Assembly: GCA_030549775.1 (NCBI GenBank)
Contig: CM060175.1
Location: forward strand, 83,610,745-83,674,744
Direction of reading: 5' to 3'
Origin: Tamarix chinensis
Lineage: Eukaryota > Streptophyta > Magnoliopsida > Caryophyllales > Tamaricaceae
Length of the DNA: 64,000 nt
How positions within the stretch are numbered: the first letter of the stretch is position 1; each line of letters begins with the position of its first letter. The notes beneath the pieces were generated by a model that worked only from the letters and a program-made list of their open reading frames with translations, was not told the origin of the DNA and did no database searches. Shown in pieces: positions 24,853-39,883 of the stretch. The translations under genes and the position numbers were made by a program.

Positions 24853-26885
24853 ATGGCATCTAATCTTTCATCATCACAAGCTATGGTGCATTTAAATCAG
24901 GAGACTTCACCGGATGGTCATGATGAGCGATTTGACAACTTAGCCAATCATATGACATATAGGCAACGCCGTCGGTTGCAACAATCACAAAGGACGGGTT
25001 TGTGTTAAGAATGCCTATTTTTCTGTAATATATTTTTTAATTATATATTTCTTGTACATATTTATCATTATTTGTTTAACCAATATACTTGTGTGATGTA
25101 GGGCCAAAGCGGGGGTCCACTCGTGGAAAAAAATATTTTAATTCATGGTTAAATGACCACACTACAAAGCCATATGCTAAAATCACCGAAGAAATGACTA
25201 GAATTGTAGGCACTGATGCAAACCAGTTCATCACAGAGTTGGGAGTGTGGGTAAAAAATTATTGTTCTCTTGATTCACGGTAAACCTAATTTTTATTATT
25301 CTAATTCTATTTGCAAATGTCTATTTTTGACAAAACTTTCTTATCAATTGTATTTTTTTTGGGAATATTGAATTATATGTGTAGAAATTGGAAATATATG
25401 GATCCTACCGCGAAAGAAAGACTTTTCAATAAGATAAAGGTAAAATTTAAAGCTAATGTTTTAGTTTTGCATATTAGTTATATGTTTCATTTTGTTCATA
25501 ACCAATTGATTACTTTGATATTTATATATGGTTTAGGCTGAGTGGACACTTCCAGAGGGTAGTCATGTTGACAAAGCATTATCTATGCAATGTCAATTTT
25601 TGTATAGACAATGGCGTTTCAGGCTAAAAGAGAGATATTTTAATGGATTTTCAACGTCACAAGCTATTGCAAACCGACATCAAACAATAAATTCTACTGT
25701 ATGGAGGTGGTTAGTGGTGGACTTTTGGAGTTTGTCTAAGCAAAAGGTTCTACTATTTAATTGTTTTTGAAGTTTCCGATGACAAGTATTTCCACTCTAA
25801 TTTATAAATTTAGTTTATTTGATGGATATGCATTGGCTAATGAGATGCAAAAGAGTTATGAAATCATTAATTATCATTTTTTTTCACATATAGCATATTA
25901 GTGAAGTGAATCGTAGAAATAAATCAAGACAAATTGAAATTCCTAGGAATGGAGGAAAGTCAACATCGCGCTATCTTCATGAAATTGTAAGTATATTAAT
26001 GAAATTTTTTCGATTTTTTTTCCTATTTTTGTTGCTACTACTATTGTTCTATAAAAAATACAAAGGTGTGTCAATTCTATATAGTTGTATATGAAAAGCA
26101 TTACAATAGAATAAACTATTATTGTTAAAGCAAATGCTTATCTTCTTTGACTCTTGATATCTTGTTCTTTCAGTTAAATATTCACATGGATTTATTATAT
26201 GTAGGAACATCAACAATCAAAAGAGCCTTCTATTATAACTGAAAATGCTGATGAGTCGATTGAGGAGCCAGAGCAAGAACCAGATTATATTAGATTATGG
26301 GAAAAGACCAAAAGGTGTGTCAGATATGAAGAAGTATGTAAATATAAGTTAATTTACACAAATTTGTAAGGGGTTTTTTTATTATTATTTATTTTATATT
26401 ATTATAGGAAAAAAGATGGTACATGGGAAGATGGTGCATATGCAAAATACCAAAAGTTGACTGAACTTCATGCTAAGCAGAAGGAGTTGTATGGAGTTGA
26501 TAATCTTAGTGTGAAAGAAGCATATACCCAGGCATTTGAGCATCGTTCTGGCTATATTAGAGGGCTAGGAGCTGGACCTATGCCTTTAAGGAACAAAAAG
26601 GATAATGAAATTGAGGCTAGCCTTCGTCAACAAATTGAGGAGCTTAAACATTCAAATGCCTTAAGGGAGGAAAATTTAAGGCTCGAAATGGAAAAGATGA
26701 AGGAAATTGCTGAAGAAAGAGAGAGAAAGTTAAGAGAAGAAGCGGAGGAACGAGAAAGGAAGCTTAGAGTAGATGCTGATGAGGCCACGCAGAAGTTGAA
26801 GGCCGAAATGATGCAAGTTGTGAGAGATCAAATTGCAGGCTTTCTAGGAACACAACAATCTTCACAACTCACTAAATTAGTATGA
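24853..26885 (+). CDS. CACTA second gene: plant Transposase_24 (Ptta/En/Spm) protein
   Basis: I infer seven exons: 24853-24997, 25102-25279, 25385-25439, 25537-25746, 25894-25986, 26205-26314 and 26408-26885. All introns are GT...AG, and the exons total 1269 bases, giving an open frame of 422 residues. The start is MASNLSSSQAMVHLN, followed by a basic stretch (YRQRRRLQQSQRTG). The central domain has RGKKYFNSW, NYCSLDSRNWKYMDPTAKER, QWRFRLKERYFN, VNRRNKSRQIEIPRNGGKS and, near the C-terminus, KDGTWEDGAYAKYQKL. The tail (about residues 330-415) is a charged coiled coil with repeats of EERERKLREEA. The family acts with CACTA transposases, probably in binding element ends. In contrast to the ruined TNP2 gene upstream, nothing here is broken. 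Exon limits are predictions from sequence. Confidence 0.72.
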
Positions 26886-27689
26886 GGTATATTTAATCCA
26901 TTCAAAATTTCCCATTTTTAATGGTTTGAACGTTAGAACTCTGCACTATAAGTGTGGACAAATTATGGAACTAAAATTTGTAGTTTGTGCCAATGTTAGA
27001 CATGTGATATTCATTGTCTTGAAATTGAGATGGATGACTTTTTGCATAAGGTATTCTAACTATACTATTTGTTCTCTTTTACAGCTGGGAGTTCTAATTG
27101 GACTTAGAAAATGACAAAGACTTTTAGAGGCAAGGAGCTTTTTTGGACTTATGAATGTAAGTTAGTTCTTGTATTCATTTTTACAATATGGCTTACAACT
27201 TTTTTTAATTGAAGGGAATTGGAAAATTATAAATAGATATCATTGCATATCTCTTTATAATCTTAATTTATATTTTTTTTATTTCATGAATTGCAGATTA
27301 ACTTGAAGCATATTTTGTGACGCTGCAATATACTTGATGAAGCTAAGTATGCAGAACTACAGATAACATCATCCATTTTTTGGTGGTCCTTCAAGCTAGA
27401 TAGCATAATCGATTTTTATGGTACCCATTAGGCATGACTTTTGCCAATTTGTATATTGCAGTATCATATATTTTGAAATTGGAATGACATTTGTTTTTGG
27501 ACAATGATATCGTAATCTATGCATGGTTTGAATGATATATGATTTTACAGGGTAATGAAATATGGTGGAGTATCTATATGAATGATACTGCATTACAGGA
27601 TGATCTATTATTATGAATACATAATACAGGTCTTTGGGCTACAAAATATTTTTGTAGCTTGGAAGAAAGACTAGGAATTGATTTTGTTG

Positions 27690-28125
27690 AAAAACAAGTA
27701 ATAGGGCCACAAATGAAACAACTTCGTTGCACAAAAGTGGGTTTAGGCAACAAAAAATATTTGTTGCACAAAAGAGGTTTAGGGCGATAAAACATATGTG
27801 TCGCACAAAAGAGGTTTAGGGCAACAAATATCTACGTCGCACAAAAGAGGTTTAGGGCGACAAAACATACCCGTCGCACAAAAGAGGTTTAGGGCGACAA
27901 AACATACCCGTCGCACAAAAGAGGTTTAGGGCAACAAAATATCTACGTCGCATAAAAAGAGATTTAGGGCAACAAAATATTCGTTGCATAAAAAGAGATT
28001 TAGGGCAACAAAATTTTCTTTTCGTCGCCCTAAGCAAGGGCAACGGGCTTATGGCGAAGAAATTTTTTTGTCACCCAAACTTTGGGCGACAAATTTTTTT
28101 TGTTAGGCAACGAAATAATTTGTTG
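27690..28125 (+). repeat. CACTA right subterminal repeat array
   Basis: About ten units contain AAAGAGGTTTAGGGCGAC and CATACCCGTCGCAC. The best copies (27836-27945) follow a 37-bp period. GGGCGAC and GTCGC recur as inverted pairs. Subterminal arrays of this kind are the binding sites of CACTA proteins. Units decay towards the right terminus. Confidence 0.75.
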
Positions 28126-28149
28126 CCCAAAGTAATATTTCTTGTTATG

Positions 28150-30915
<2,766 letters not shown>

Positions 30916-31869
30916 TGAAATACCCCAAAGTCCTAAATTTGAAATTATGGCCAAATAAGCAATTATTAGGAAAATTAATTATATAAATTCATTTATTAAA
31001 TTTTAGAGAATTAATTAAGGTAAATTAAGAGGAAAATAATAAAGAATTTAATTGGAAGAAAATTTGAGTATTTTTCTAATTAGTATGGAGGTTAAGGAAA
31101 TTTATCTAAAATAGTCTAACTAAGAAAAAAGGGAAATTATTTAATATTTTATAAATATTAATATTCTAAATAGCCCAAAAATATTCTAAATAATTTATAA
31201 AAAAATCCAAAACCCTAAATAAAACATTTTCTCTTTTCTTTCCCTCATTTTCCTTTCTTCCTTTTCTTTTTTTCCTTTTTCCCCCGTCGGTTGGGCCTCT
31301 CCCCGCGGCCTAGACCTTCCCTTATTTTCCTTTCTCCTCCCCCGCGGCCCAGCGTTTTTTGCTGGCCGACGCTTGAGTGCGACGCAGCGTTTTGCCCTTC
31401 GATCCGCCGAAGCGCCGCGTCGCGATTAGTGAGCCTTATAACTGTTGCCAGCCAATGGCACGATGCTGCGTTTCGACCTTCTAAATAATGAAATGACGCG
31501 TCGAGATTATGAGCGTTATAACCGTTGCCGACCGGCCGGTTTCTTCCCTTTCTTTTCTTCCCTGGACCGCCGATCCAACCTACCCCCGCTGTCGTCTTCT
31601 TCCTCGTGTCTGTGACCACCGCGCCGCTGCAACGCCGACAACGTCACAATCCGGCCATCCTTCTCGTCCTTTTTCCGTCCCTTTCTTTCCCGATTTTCCC
31701 AACCTACCGTCTTGCACCGCCCAGGCCCTGCCTCATTTCCTTTCTCACCCAAATCGAGCCAAAACCTGCTGACAAAGAATCTACAGGCCTGCCCGATCGC
31801 CGCCGGATGGCGATACTGCCGTGACCTGGCGTGTCCTATCCTCCTTCGTCATTTTATTCTCCCCAATTG

Positions 31870-31883
31870 CCTATAAATACCCC
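31870..31883 (+). promoter_or_regulatory. Putative LTR TATA box
   Basis: CTATAAATACCCCC. The same box is conserved, inverted, at 35417-35430 and 61886-61899, always at the boundary of the CT-rich tracts. That conservation supports a pol II core promoter for the LTR transcript. Confidence 0.6.
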
Positions 31884-34189
31884 CCTTCGACAGCCATAAC
31901 TTGTGCTGCGAAAATCACCCCAAAACTCTGCATCTCTGTCGCCTGAAAATCAGACGAAGTTTCCGCTGCCTCCGGTGATCGCCGCCGCCACCGCTGGCCA
32001 CCAAAAACACCCCTACACCTTCCTCGACAAAACCAAACCACCGCCGCCCTCCACCTTGCCCTGCACGTGCCGCCATAGCCGTGCGAAGTTCCCTGCTGAA
32101 AAACTCCTCTTCCAGTCGCCGCCGCTCGTAGCCGCCACCTCCGCCGTGGTCCACCCTCCTTCCACATCCCAAAGTAACTTGCAGGTCCTCACCTACCTGC
32201 CCATACCCTCCTTACCCCTTGCTTCCTTCTCCACCGGCCTCCACCATTTTTCACCACCTTCTCCCTCCTTCAGCCGCCGCGTCCACCACCGCGCGCCGCC
32301 GCCCTTCTCACGCCACCACCCTCATTCCACTCCCCTCTCCCTGCTGTCTCCTCCCCCACACTTAACTTCCCTTTTCCCTCCTCCCATCTAACCACCTCCT
32401 CCATCTTTTCTCTCTTCTCCTCCTCCATCGCCGCCGCCGCCGGACCACCACCATCCTCAGGTGGTCTTCCACTCATCTAAACCCTAAAACCCTAAAACCC
32501 TAGCTTTCAATATGACTTTTATCATCACTATCTCTAGGAATGTTAGCTTGTTGATATTAAAACCATGGTATTAATATTTTAATTCTAACGCCAACATAAG
32601 CATCACTATTAGTAGTTTACTAATACCATTATTATCACTATTTTACTATGTTTAGCAAACACTAATGTTATAAAGATGGAACTAACGGGTCTAATGATAT
32701 AAGTGCAACAATGAATTTTGAAACTAAAGATATATCAATGAGTAATCCTTAGCATAAATTAGAGCAAAAACCCTAGTTTTGTACAACACCCCTACTAGGG
32801 ATAAGAACCCTAACCTTAAACTAGAATAAGGGTTAATAGTATTTATAAGGGAAACTAATACTTAGCTTTTTCCCCTTTTCACAGGTGACCCCGATCCGAG
32901 CCCTAAGGAGCTAGAGGAGCGTGCTCCGAGCCCGGTGCCTACCTAGGTAAGGACGAAGCTATGGCCTTGTGCTATGTGTGATGTAATGTGTGGGTGAATG
33001 ATGAGCATGCCATGTTGATGTGTATTATGCATGTGTTATGAATAACCTGTTTTGTGTAGCGCAGCGTGGATCATGAGGTATGTTGTGTGTGCCTTATATT
33101 ATACGTGTATGACATGTTCCATGTTTGATGTTGATGTTGATGATGTGACTTGTTATGGCCCTCTAGGACATGCATGTTAGGGTTTTGGGTAGCATGAAAT
33201 GATAATAAAAGAACAACGGGGAAGTGGACGTTTGGGAAGTTTGCATGGGAGGGACTAGACCTTGCATGGGCATGATCCTTACGTGTGAAAAGTTGATTTG
33301 GGTTGTAAGTAAGAGCTTGGGAGAGTCTTGGAGTGATTGGGAACTTGGTATGAAAAATAGTACGTGAGTTGGTGTATAAGCGACCTTATTAGGGTTTTGG
33401 GTGTAAGTGGGGGTTGGAGAGTCTGCATGGAGTGTTTTAATTATGCATGGGAATAAATCTTACGTGAGGAAAGTTGATTTAAGAAGTAAATAAGATAATG
33501 TCAAAGTTACGGGTCCATTGGAGACTTGGGTGCAAAATTTCACGTGGGTCGATGTAAGGGTGTCTAAGGGACCCAATTAGGGTTTTTGGGAGGAAATGAG
33601 CAATTTGAAGGGTACAAGGGTAAAAAAAGATCAAGGAAAGATGGAGTATGGGTTAGAGCGAGATTTCATTTATATAAAAGGTGAGTATGGGTTCCCATGT
33701 GGAAGAAGAGACTTTGGGATGAAAAGAGAGAGGTTACTTGTGGGGGAAGAAAGGTACTAAGGTTGAGGTGGTCAACTAGGGTTTTCATGGTTATGTGCTG
33801 AATCGAAAGGTAAAGTGATATGTTTTGGGAGAGGATCCAATTGAGGTAATATGTGGGGCGTTAAATGAGGTAAAGGTAGCGTAAGTGGGAGAAGGTTGGG
33901 CCACATCGACCCAATTAGGGTTTTCAAGGGAAAACCCTAGGGGGTGATGGGAGCTGGAGTTGATGTCATGAGTGTAGCGCCTAACCCACACTCGTAGGGG
34001 TTGACTCTTCCATCTAAAGGTAAGTGTAAAGGGAATGGATGTCGGGGTGTGATAAGGGGCGCATGAGTCTCAAGATATGAGACGGGTCCCCTGGGGAGGA
34101 AAGAAGTAGAGGGTAGTTGATATGCATGTCAAGGGTGGAAGGCTTTTTGATAAGACACGAATAAGATACTAATTACTTAAAGAGTAAGA

Positions 34190-34745
34190 TTGTTGAGCCG
34201 GGCCCAGACCGATCCACCGGGATATAATAGTGGTTAGGTGCGTTCTGCCCTATACGTGACCGATCCACCGACTATAATAGTGGGGGATCCCGAGCTCAAC
34301 AAACCAAACAGTATATTGTAATTAAATCATGGGAAAGATACCATATACTTACAATGGAACACCATGAGAGTCGAGGCCAGACCGATCCACCGGCATAATA
34401 GTGGCCAGGAGTGTTGTGCCCTGGAGACCAATCCACCGGCATATAATAGTAGTTAGGTGCATTCTTCCCTATAAGTGACCGATCCACCAGCTATAATAGT
34501 GGGGTTCCCGTACTCGCATGGATTAACAAAGATTATGGTGTGAAATGACTTATAAACAAATCATGGAAAGATACGTTATAATCACAGTGAAACACCATGA
34601 GAGTTGGGGCCAGACAGATCCACCGGCATAATAGTGGCCAAGAGTGTTCTGCCCTAGAGACTGATCCACCAGCATATAATAGTGGTTAGGTGCGTTCTGC
34701 CCTATAAGTGACCGATCCACCGGCTATAATAGTGGGGTTCCCGCA
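34190..34745 (+). repeat. Tandem hairpin cassette (nested LTR)
   Basis: Three blocks begin near 34140, 34330 and 34560. Each has a lead (GGAAAGATAC or ATAAGATACTAATTACTTAA), several CGATCCACCGGNATAATAGT copies and TTAGGTGCGTTCTGCCCTA segments, and closes on AATAGTGGGGTTCCCG with ACTC. Confidence 0.7.
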
Positions 34746-35261
34746 CTCTCATGGATTCATAACGATTATGATGTGAATCGACTATAATTATTAGAGTTAT
34801 GGAAAGAAGAAGTTGGGTTGGACCATAACCGACCTACATCATCCATAATATTACATGTTGCTTATGTGATTGTGTTGTGTGTGTTATGATGGTATGCTTG
34901 GCCTTAGCACACCTGCGCCCTTACTCAATATTGGACTGATACTACCTTGACTGAATGGGTCCTGTGATGATCCACCAATGGTGGGGAGCAGACCTCCTAT
35001 GCAGGTTTGATCGATTACTATTTTGGGGTGGAAGGCTTGACTTGAGTGAGTAGGCGATCCAGATACTGATCCTTTTTTGGGATTGTTTTGTTAGCTATAT
35101 TTTGTATCACGTTTCCCGTTTTAAAAAAAAAGTATTATGGGGTTGTAATCCTAAATCGTATTCAAACTTCTGTTTGACTTATATCTTATTAATGATTTAT
35201 GCTAAAGGTCGTCTTGCGTTTTATGATACTTTGTACTTATTGATGATCGGACTTAGCCTTA

Positions 35262-35308
35262 GCACTTATTACCGGAACGGTAGGAATGAACCGGTCTGGT
35301 ACTAAGTG
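35262..35308 (+). other. LTR 3'-terminal hairpin, subfamily A
   Basis: CACTTATTACCGGAACGG pairs with CCGGTCTGGTACTAAGTG around a loop of about ten bases: fifteen Watson-Crick pairs and one G-U out of eighteen. It is followed by TGGCGGTAATACCCCC, and the LTR ends about 100 bases later. Confidence 0.65.
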
Positions 35309-35407
35309 TGGCGGTAATACCCCCAAGTTTACGGTTTTAATTCTTTCGCTTCCGCTAAACCTTTTGATTTAAACGAAATTTTCAGTAGTAAATTTGAGGG
35401 TGTTACA

Positions 35408-36247
35408 CTGCCCATGGGGGGTATTTATAGGCTAATTGAGGGGGAAAATGATGAAGGAAGAAGGAGACAACTGGGGCAGGTGAGGCAGGACCACCTACCG
35501 ACGGTGGTAGGCGGTGTAGTCCTGCCATGGGAGGTTAGGTCGGGTCGGGGAGAGAAGGGAAATGAAGGGGCACACGTGGGAGGGGAGATATGGGGTTGGT
35601 CAGGGTTGACAAAGGAAAGAAAACGATGGGGAGGGGAAGAGAAAGGGGGCCAGACGGCGAACAGTGGTGGCTGGCGGAAGGAAGGCTGCAAGTCGGGATC
35701 GAGGGTGGAAGGTAATAGGTTGGACCAGTAGGTCCAGTGGAAAAGGAAAGAAGAAAAAAAAAGGAGGGAGGTGCACCGGTTGGGGTGACAGGTGAAGGAG
35801 GGAAAGAGGTAGCCTCACGGGCCTGGGCCACGCCAAAGGAGGGAGAGGTCTGGGCTGCGCGGGCCGACCCAGTCGGGGGATGGAGAAAGAAAGAAGAAAG
35901 GAGAATGAGAGAAGGAAAGAAAAAGGAAAAAAAGGAAAAAAGGGGAAAATTGATGGGTTGGGGTGTTTGGTATTATCATTATTTTTTTTATTTAAAATTA
36001 ATGATATTTATTATAATAATAATCAAATTCCTTTTGAGATTAATTTGGCTATTTTAGACAAATTTTCCTTAACTTCCATGTTAATTAGCAAAATACCCTA
36101 ATTTTTCCTAATTAAATTCTTTATTATTTTCCTATTGGTTTACCTTAATTAACTCTCTTAATTTTAATAAAATAATTTATTTAATTAATTTCCCTAATAA
36201 ATATTTATTTAGCCATAATTCTTAAATTAGGATTTTGGGATATTTCA
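35408..36247 (-). mobile_element. Minus-strand LTR-like unit, 5' part (right of nested LTR)
   Basis: This continues the unit at 28150-30915. It starts at the inverted TATA region (GGGGGGTATTTATAGG), then a purine-rich tract to about 35950, then AT-rich DNA. It ends GGATTTTGGGATATTTCA (to 36247), the inverse of the TGAAATACCCC start at 30916. Open frames on both strands of the purine tract are composition artefacts. Confidence 0.72.
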
Positions 36248-38869
36248 ATTAGACTAATTACCACAGTACATGCAAAATTAACAAAATGTCCTTAGACCAT
36301 GTAATATTGATTATCATGTTGAATTAGATGATACCGAGATAATAAACCCCTATTCTCATTTTTAACATCAATTAATACTTATTATGGATGTTTATTAGAT
36401 TAATCACCATAGTGCATGCAAATTTACCAAAATGCCCCAGACCATGTAATATTGATTATCATGCTAAAATAGATGATATTAATACAATAACCCCTATTCT
36501 CATATTTAACATCAATTAATACTTATCATATATAACCACCATTGCATATTTAAAATTACCAAAATGCCCCTAGGTCATATAATATTAATATTCATGCTCA
36601 ACCACGTGTTACTAATATCACAAATCCTTATTATAATTCCCAATATCACATAACACTCAGCATGCATATTTATTAGGAGGGTCACCACCATAGATTAAAA
36701 ATTACCAAAATACCCCTAGACCATAAAATATTGATATGCATGCTAACACACGTGTTTATAATACACCAAACTCCTATCTCCATTCTTAACAATATTTATA
36801 ACACATTAGGCATTCCGGTTAGGGTTAAATATCATGATGTGTTTAAATGAACAAATTGCCCCTAGGGCTCATAATAGTAATTATTTTACTACAAGTGTCC
36901 ATGCATATTTAACCTAACATTTTGTGTACACATAACACTCATAATCAAGCATGAGACCCCTTCTTAAGCACCCTTTCACACACATAACATGTTACATAAT
37001 ACAACACAACCTCATTTTGATAATCATGGGATTATTTGTAACATTGATAATCATATCTACACATTATATCTACACATATCACATGCCAAAAAATATTATA
37101 TGATGACATACGATATCCAAACATTTTAGTGGGGTATAAAGGTTACTTGATTTTCAGCAAAAACCAAACTTTACCGATAACCGGCTAAAAATGCTTAGGC
37201 TTTGTTTAATAAAACTTTGTACCTAAAAATACTATCACAAATACCATATTAATATTAAATAAATGAAATAATATTTTTTCATTAAAAATATTTATTAAAT
37301 ATAAATTTACCAAACTACCGTTATACCTTTAATATTGTTTAAAGTATACAAAGATTACACAACATAACTCACGCTACATATGTAGCATGAGCCATGCAGA
37401 ATGAATGGAGTGGAAGGGGGGAGAATAAAGGTGGCTCAAGTAAGGTTTTGTAGGTGGTGGTGGAAGGTGTGGGTTTTGGTTGTTGGGTGCAAAGGTGAGG
37501 GAGGAGATGGCTGGTGGTTGGGGTGTGGTGTAGGTGGCTCGAAGGGGTAGAGACTACAACACAAACTATATGGAGGAAGGTGTAGAGAAGGAAAAGAAGA
37601 GAAATAAAAGGAGACATAGAAGAGGAAGGAGAAAAGGGCAGGTGCAGTTGGTGTTAGGTGGTTACAAGTGATGGTGCAAGAGGTAGGTGGCTAACAACAA
37701 ACAGTTGGGACGAGCTACGATGGTGGAGGAAAGGGAGGTGGAGAGGTGGCCGAATGAAAGGTGGCAAATGTAGGGGTGTTGAAGGGAAGAGAAGGAGATG
37801 AGGTAGGGTTGTAATGTACGTTGGGTGTTGGCTGTTGAGGGTCTTACAGAGAGGAGGAGCTAGTCGTGTAGGGGCTGGGTTGGTGTTAGAGGCGACAAAG
37901 GTGGCCACATGGGGTGTCGAAAGGGAAAAATAGGGGTGGGGAGAATAAAGGAGAAGAGAATGCTAGAGGAGAGAACAAACCACAAGGAAGAAGAGTGGAA
38001 TGAAAGAGGAGAAGAAGAAGAGGAGGAGAGGGGGTTTGGCATGTAGGGTAGATGGCAGTGTAGGGAGGGTGGCAGACTAAGGTAGAGGATGAAAATGGTA
38101 GGAAAGGGGGCACACGGGGAGGGGACTAGGGGAGCTATAGGGACAGAAAAGGAAAAGAAAAAGACAAGCATAAGGGCAATAGTGTAGGGTGTCTGGCCAA
38201 AAGAGGGGCTGCATGTGTAGGCTTGCAGAGGTGTAGGAGGAGGGAGGCATGCACAAGGGGATTTCTAGGGTATATTTGGCTAGGCACATGCAGGGTAAAA
38301 AAAGAGAAGGGGGAGCTAGGTCTTGTTGGGAAAGAAGAAAGGAGAGGTGTTGGGTCTCATGAGAGAGAAAGAGAAAAAGAAGGGAGAAGTTGGGGTAACT
38401 TGGGGGAAAAGAAAAGAAGGAAGGAAGATGAGGCCTAGACTGGCTCGAGGGAAAAAGAAAAGAGAGAAAATGGGGGACGATTTGGGTTGGCTCGAGGAAA
38501 GAAGGAAAAAGGAAAGAAAGGAATTAAAAGGGAAAGGAAGAAAAGGAATAAAAATAAAATATATTTAGAGTTAGGATTAGAAATTAGATTATAATTAGGA
38601 TATTAAGAAAATATTATACTAATTTATCCAAAAATTAGGGTATTAATTAAAGAAAATAATTTTGGTAAAATTATGGGTTTAGGGTTTATTTAAATAAAAA
38701 GAGTAAGATAAAATGATAAAATAATTATATTAATTTATTAAATAAATTTATCTATTTTTGTAAGTCAAAGGTTCACAAAAATAATTAAATTAATAATTTA
38801 AAAATTAAAATATTGTGGATAAAAGGTTAAACATTCAAATTTTAAGTTATACAAATTTGGGGTGTTATA
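36248..38869 (-). mobile_element. 5' half of a minus-strand LTR-like unit
   Basis: Imperfect tandem units of roughly 110-150 bp fill 36250-36760 (ACCATGTAATATTGATTATC and AAATTACCAAAATGCCCCTA). These are the inverse of the GGCATTTTGGTAATTTT-type DNA in plus-strand units. Next come a segment inverse to 4880-4920 near 37150, a purine-rich tract (37370-38560), and an AT-rich end closing on TTTGGGGTGTTATA at 38869. It may be the missing half of the unit at 20201-22286. Confidence 0.6.
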
Positions 38870-39883
38870 AGCACAACCTGTCATTGCTCGGGAATGGGCA
38901 ACGAGAGTGAAGGGAAAATAAGGGGGTTAGTGTTCGGTGATGGGAATTAAAGGGGGTGGTGTGATAAGGTTGGAGGTGCCAAAATATGGATGGAGGGCTG
39001 CAATTGTGGATGCTAAAAGGTGGAAGGAAGACTACAATTGTGGCTATCAAAAGGGAGGGGTTTTCTTTGGTAAAGGCTTTCGAAGGGTGGTGCTGGGTTG
39101 CAGTGAGAGTTGCTGCACTAAAGGGAAGGGACAAGGGAGAAGGTGGTCGTGGTGGAGGAAATCAGAGTGGAGGGGTTAGCTTTGACTATTTAAGCCGATG
39201 GTTGGGAGTGATGTTTGGCAAGGATGGTCGAAGGTGGTGGGGGAGAAATGGCAAAGGTTGTCAATGGTGTGGTTATCGCAAGTCGGCTCACCGGTGGTGG
39301 CTTTTTGGGTTGTTTTTGCGATGGCAAGAAGGTGGTGAAGGAGAGAAAATGATGGTGTGTTGTTTTATAAAAAAAAAAGGGGAGAAGAGAGGTGGTTGGA
39401 GCATTTAATGCTGGTCAAGTATGCCTATATATACTTCCATGCAAGGTGTAGAGACGAGATATAGGTGTGATGGATTTTCAGCCCTAACCTTTATGCGTAG
39501 GAGGTGAGAGTTGATAGAAGTAGGGAATGGCTTAGAAGGTGGTAGGGAGTGATGAACTTCCAAGCATTATCTATGGATAATGTTTCACGTAGGGATAAGG
39601 GGGAAAAGGAGAAAGATAGGGAGAATCGGTTGAAACGGAAATGAGAGAAAAAGGAAAAGAGGGAAAAGAATATGGGGTTAATATTTTTAGATTTTGATTG
39701 TAATAAGATCAATATAATTTAGGTTCGAATAATAGGATAGATTAATTATTGATAAATTGGGATTAAGTTAAATTTTAGGGTTGGAGAATTAGGATAATGT
39801 GGAAGTATTTATTTTTAAGATTAGGATTAGGTTACGATATTAATTACTCGGGATTAGGTTAGCTAAAAATTTGGGGTTGTACA
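38870..39883 (-). mobile_element. 5' fragment of a further minus-strand LTR-like unit
   Basis: A purine-rich tract runs to about 39400, followed by a TATATATACTTCCATGCAAG region (39424-39443) and AT-rich DNA ending TTTGGGGTTGTACA at 39883. By order it could complete the unit at 17090-20200. The flanks gccct and ttcaa do not match, so the link is only inferred. Confidence 0.45.

Larger units (their letters stand above)
22399..28149 (+). mobile_element. CACTA (En/Spm) DNA transposon, left end missing
   Basis: It holds a broken TNP2-type transposase (22468-24710), an intact second gene of the Transposase_24 type (24853-26885), and a subterminal repeat array (27690-28125). The right end reads TTTCTTGTTATG (28138-28149), two changes from the usual CACTA end TTTCTTGTAGTG. 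No CACTACAAGAAA start or left subterminal array is visible, so the left limit is only the start of recognisable coding DNA. Sequence right of 28149 resumes a minus-strand LTR. Confidence 0.75.
30916..35407 (+). mobile_element. Nested solo LTR-like element, plus strand (4.5 kb)
   Basis: It starts TGAAATACCCC and ends GAGGGTGTTACA. The flanks are ttgcc (30911-30915) and ctgcc (35408-35412), four of five bases equal, as for an aged duplication. Parts in order: AT-rich leader; CT-rich tract (31240-31860); a TATA box in CTATAAATACCCCC (31870-31883); a second CT-rich, GC-rich tract (31890-32480); AT-rich DNA; a GC-rich segment at 32885-32950; the hairpin cassette (34190-34745); a TGGTGGGGAGCAGACCTCC segment (34980-35000); and a terminal hairpin. 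It lies in opposite orientation inside another member of its own family. No protein-coding region is present. Confidence 0.82.

Noticed and set aside
27690..28125. CRISPR-like regular repeats (37 bp)
   Set aside because: There are no unique spacers; it is a CACTA subterminal array in a plant genome.
31245..32476. Open frames up to 162 codons on both strands
   Set aside because: CT- and GC-rich LTR tracts around the TATA box; no family match and no frame conservation with 57056-57619.
32477..32503. Telomere-like CCCTAAA repeats
   Set aside because: Only three or four short AAACCCT units; part of the LTR sequence.
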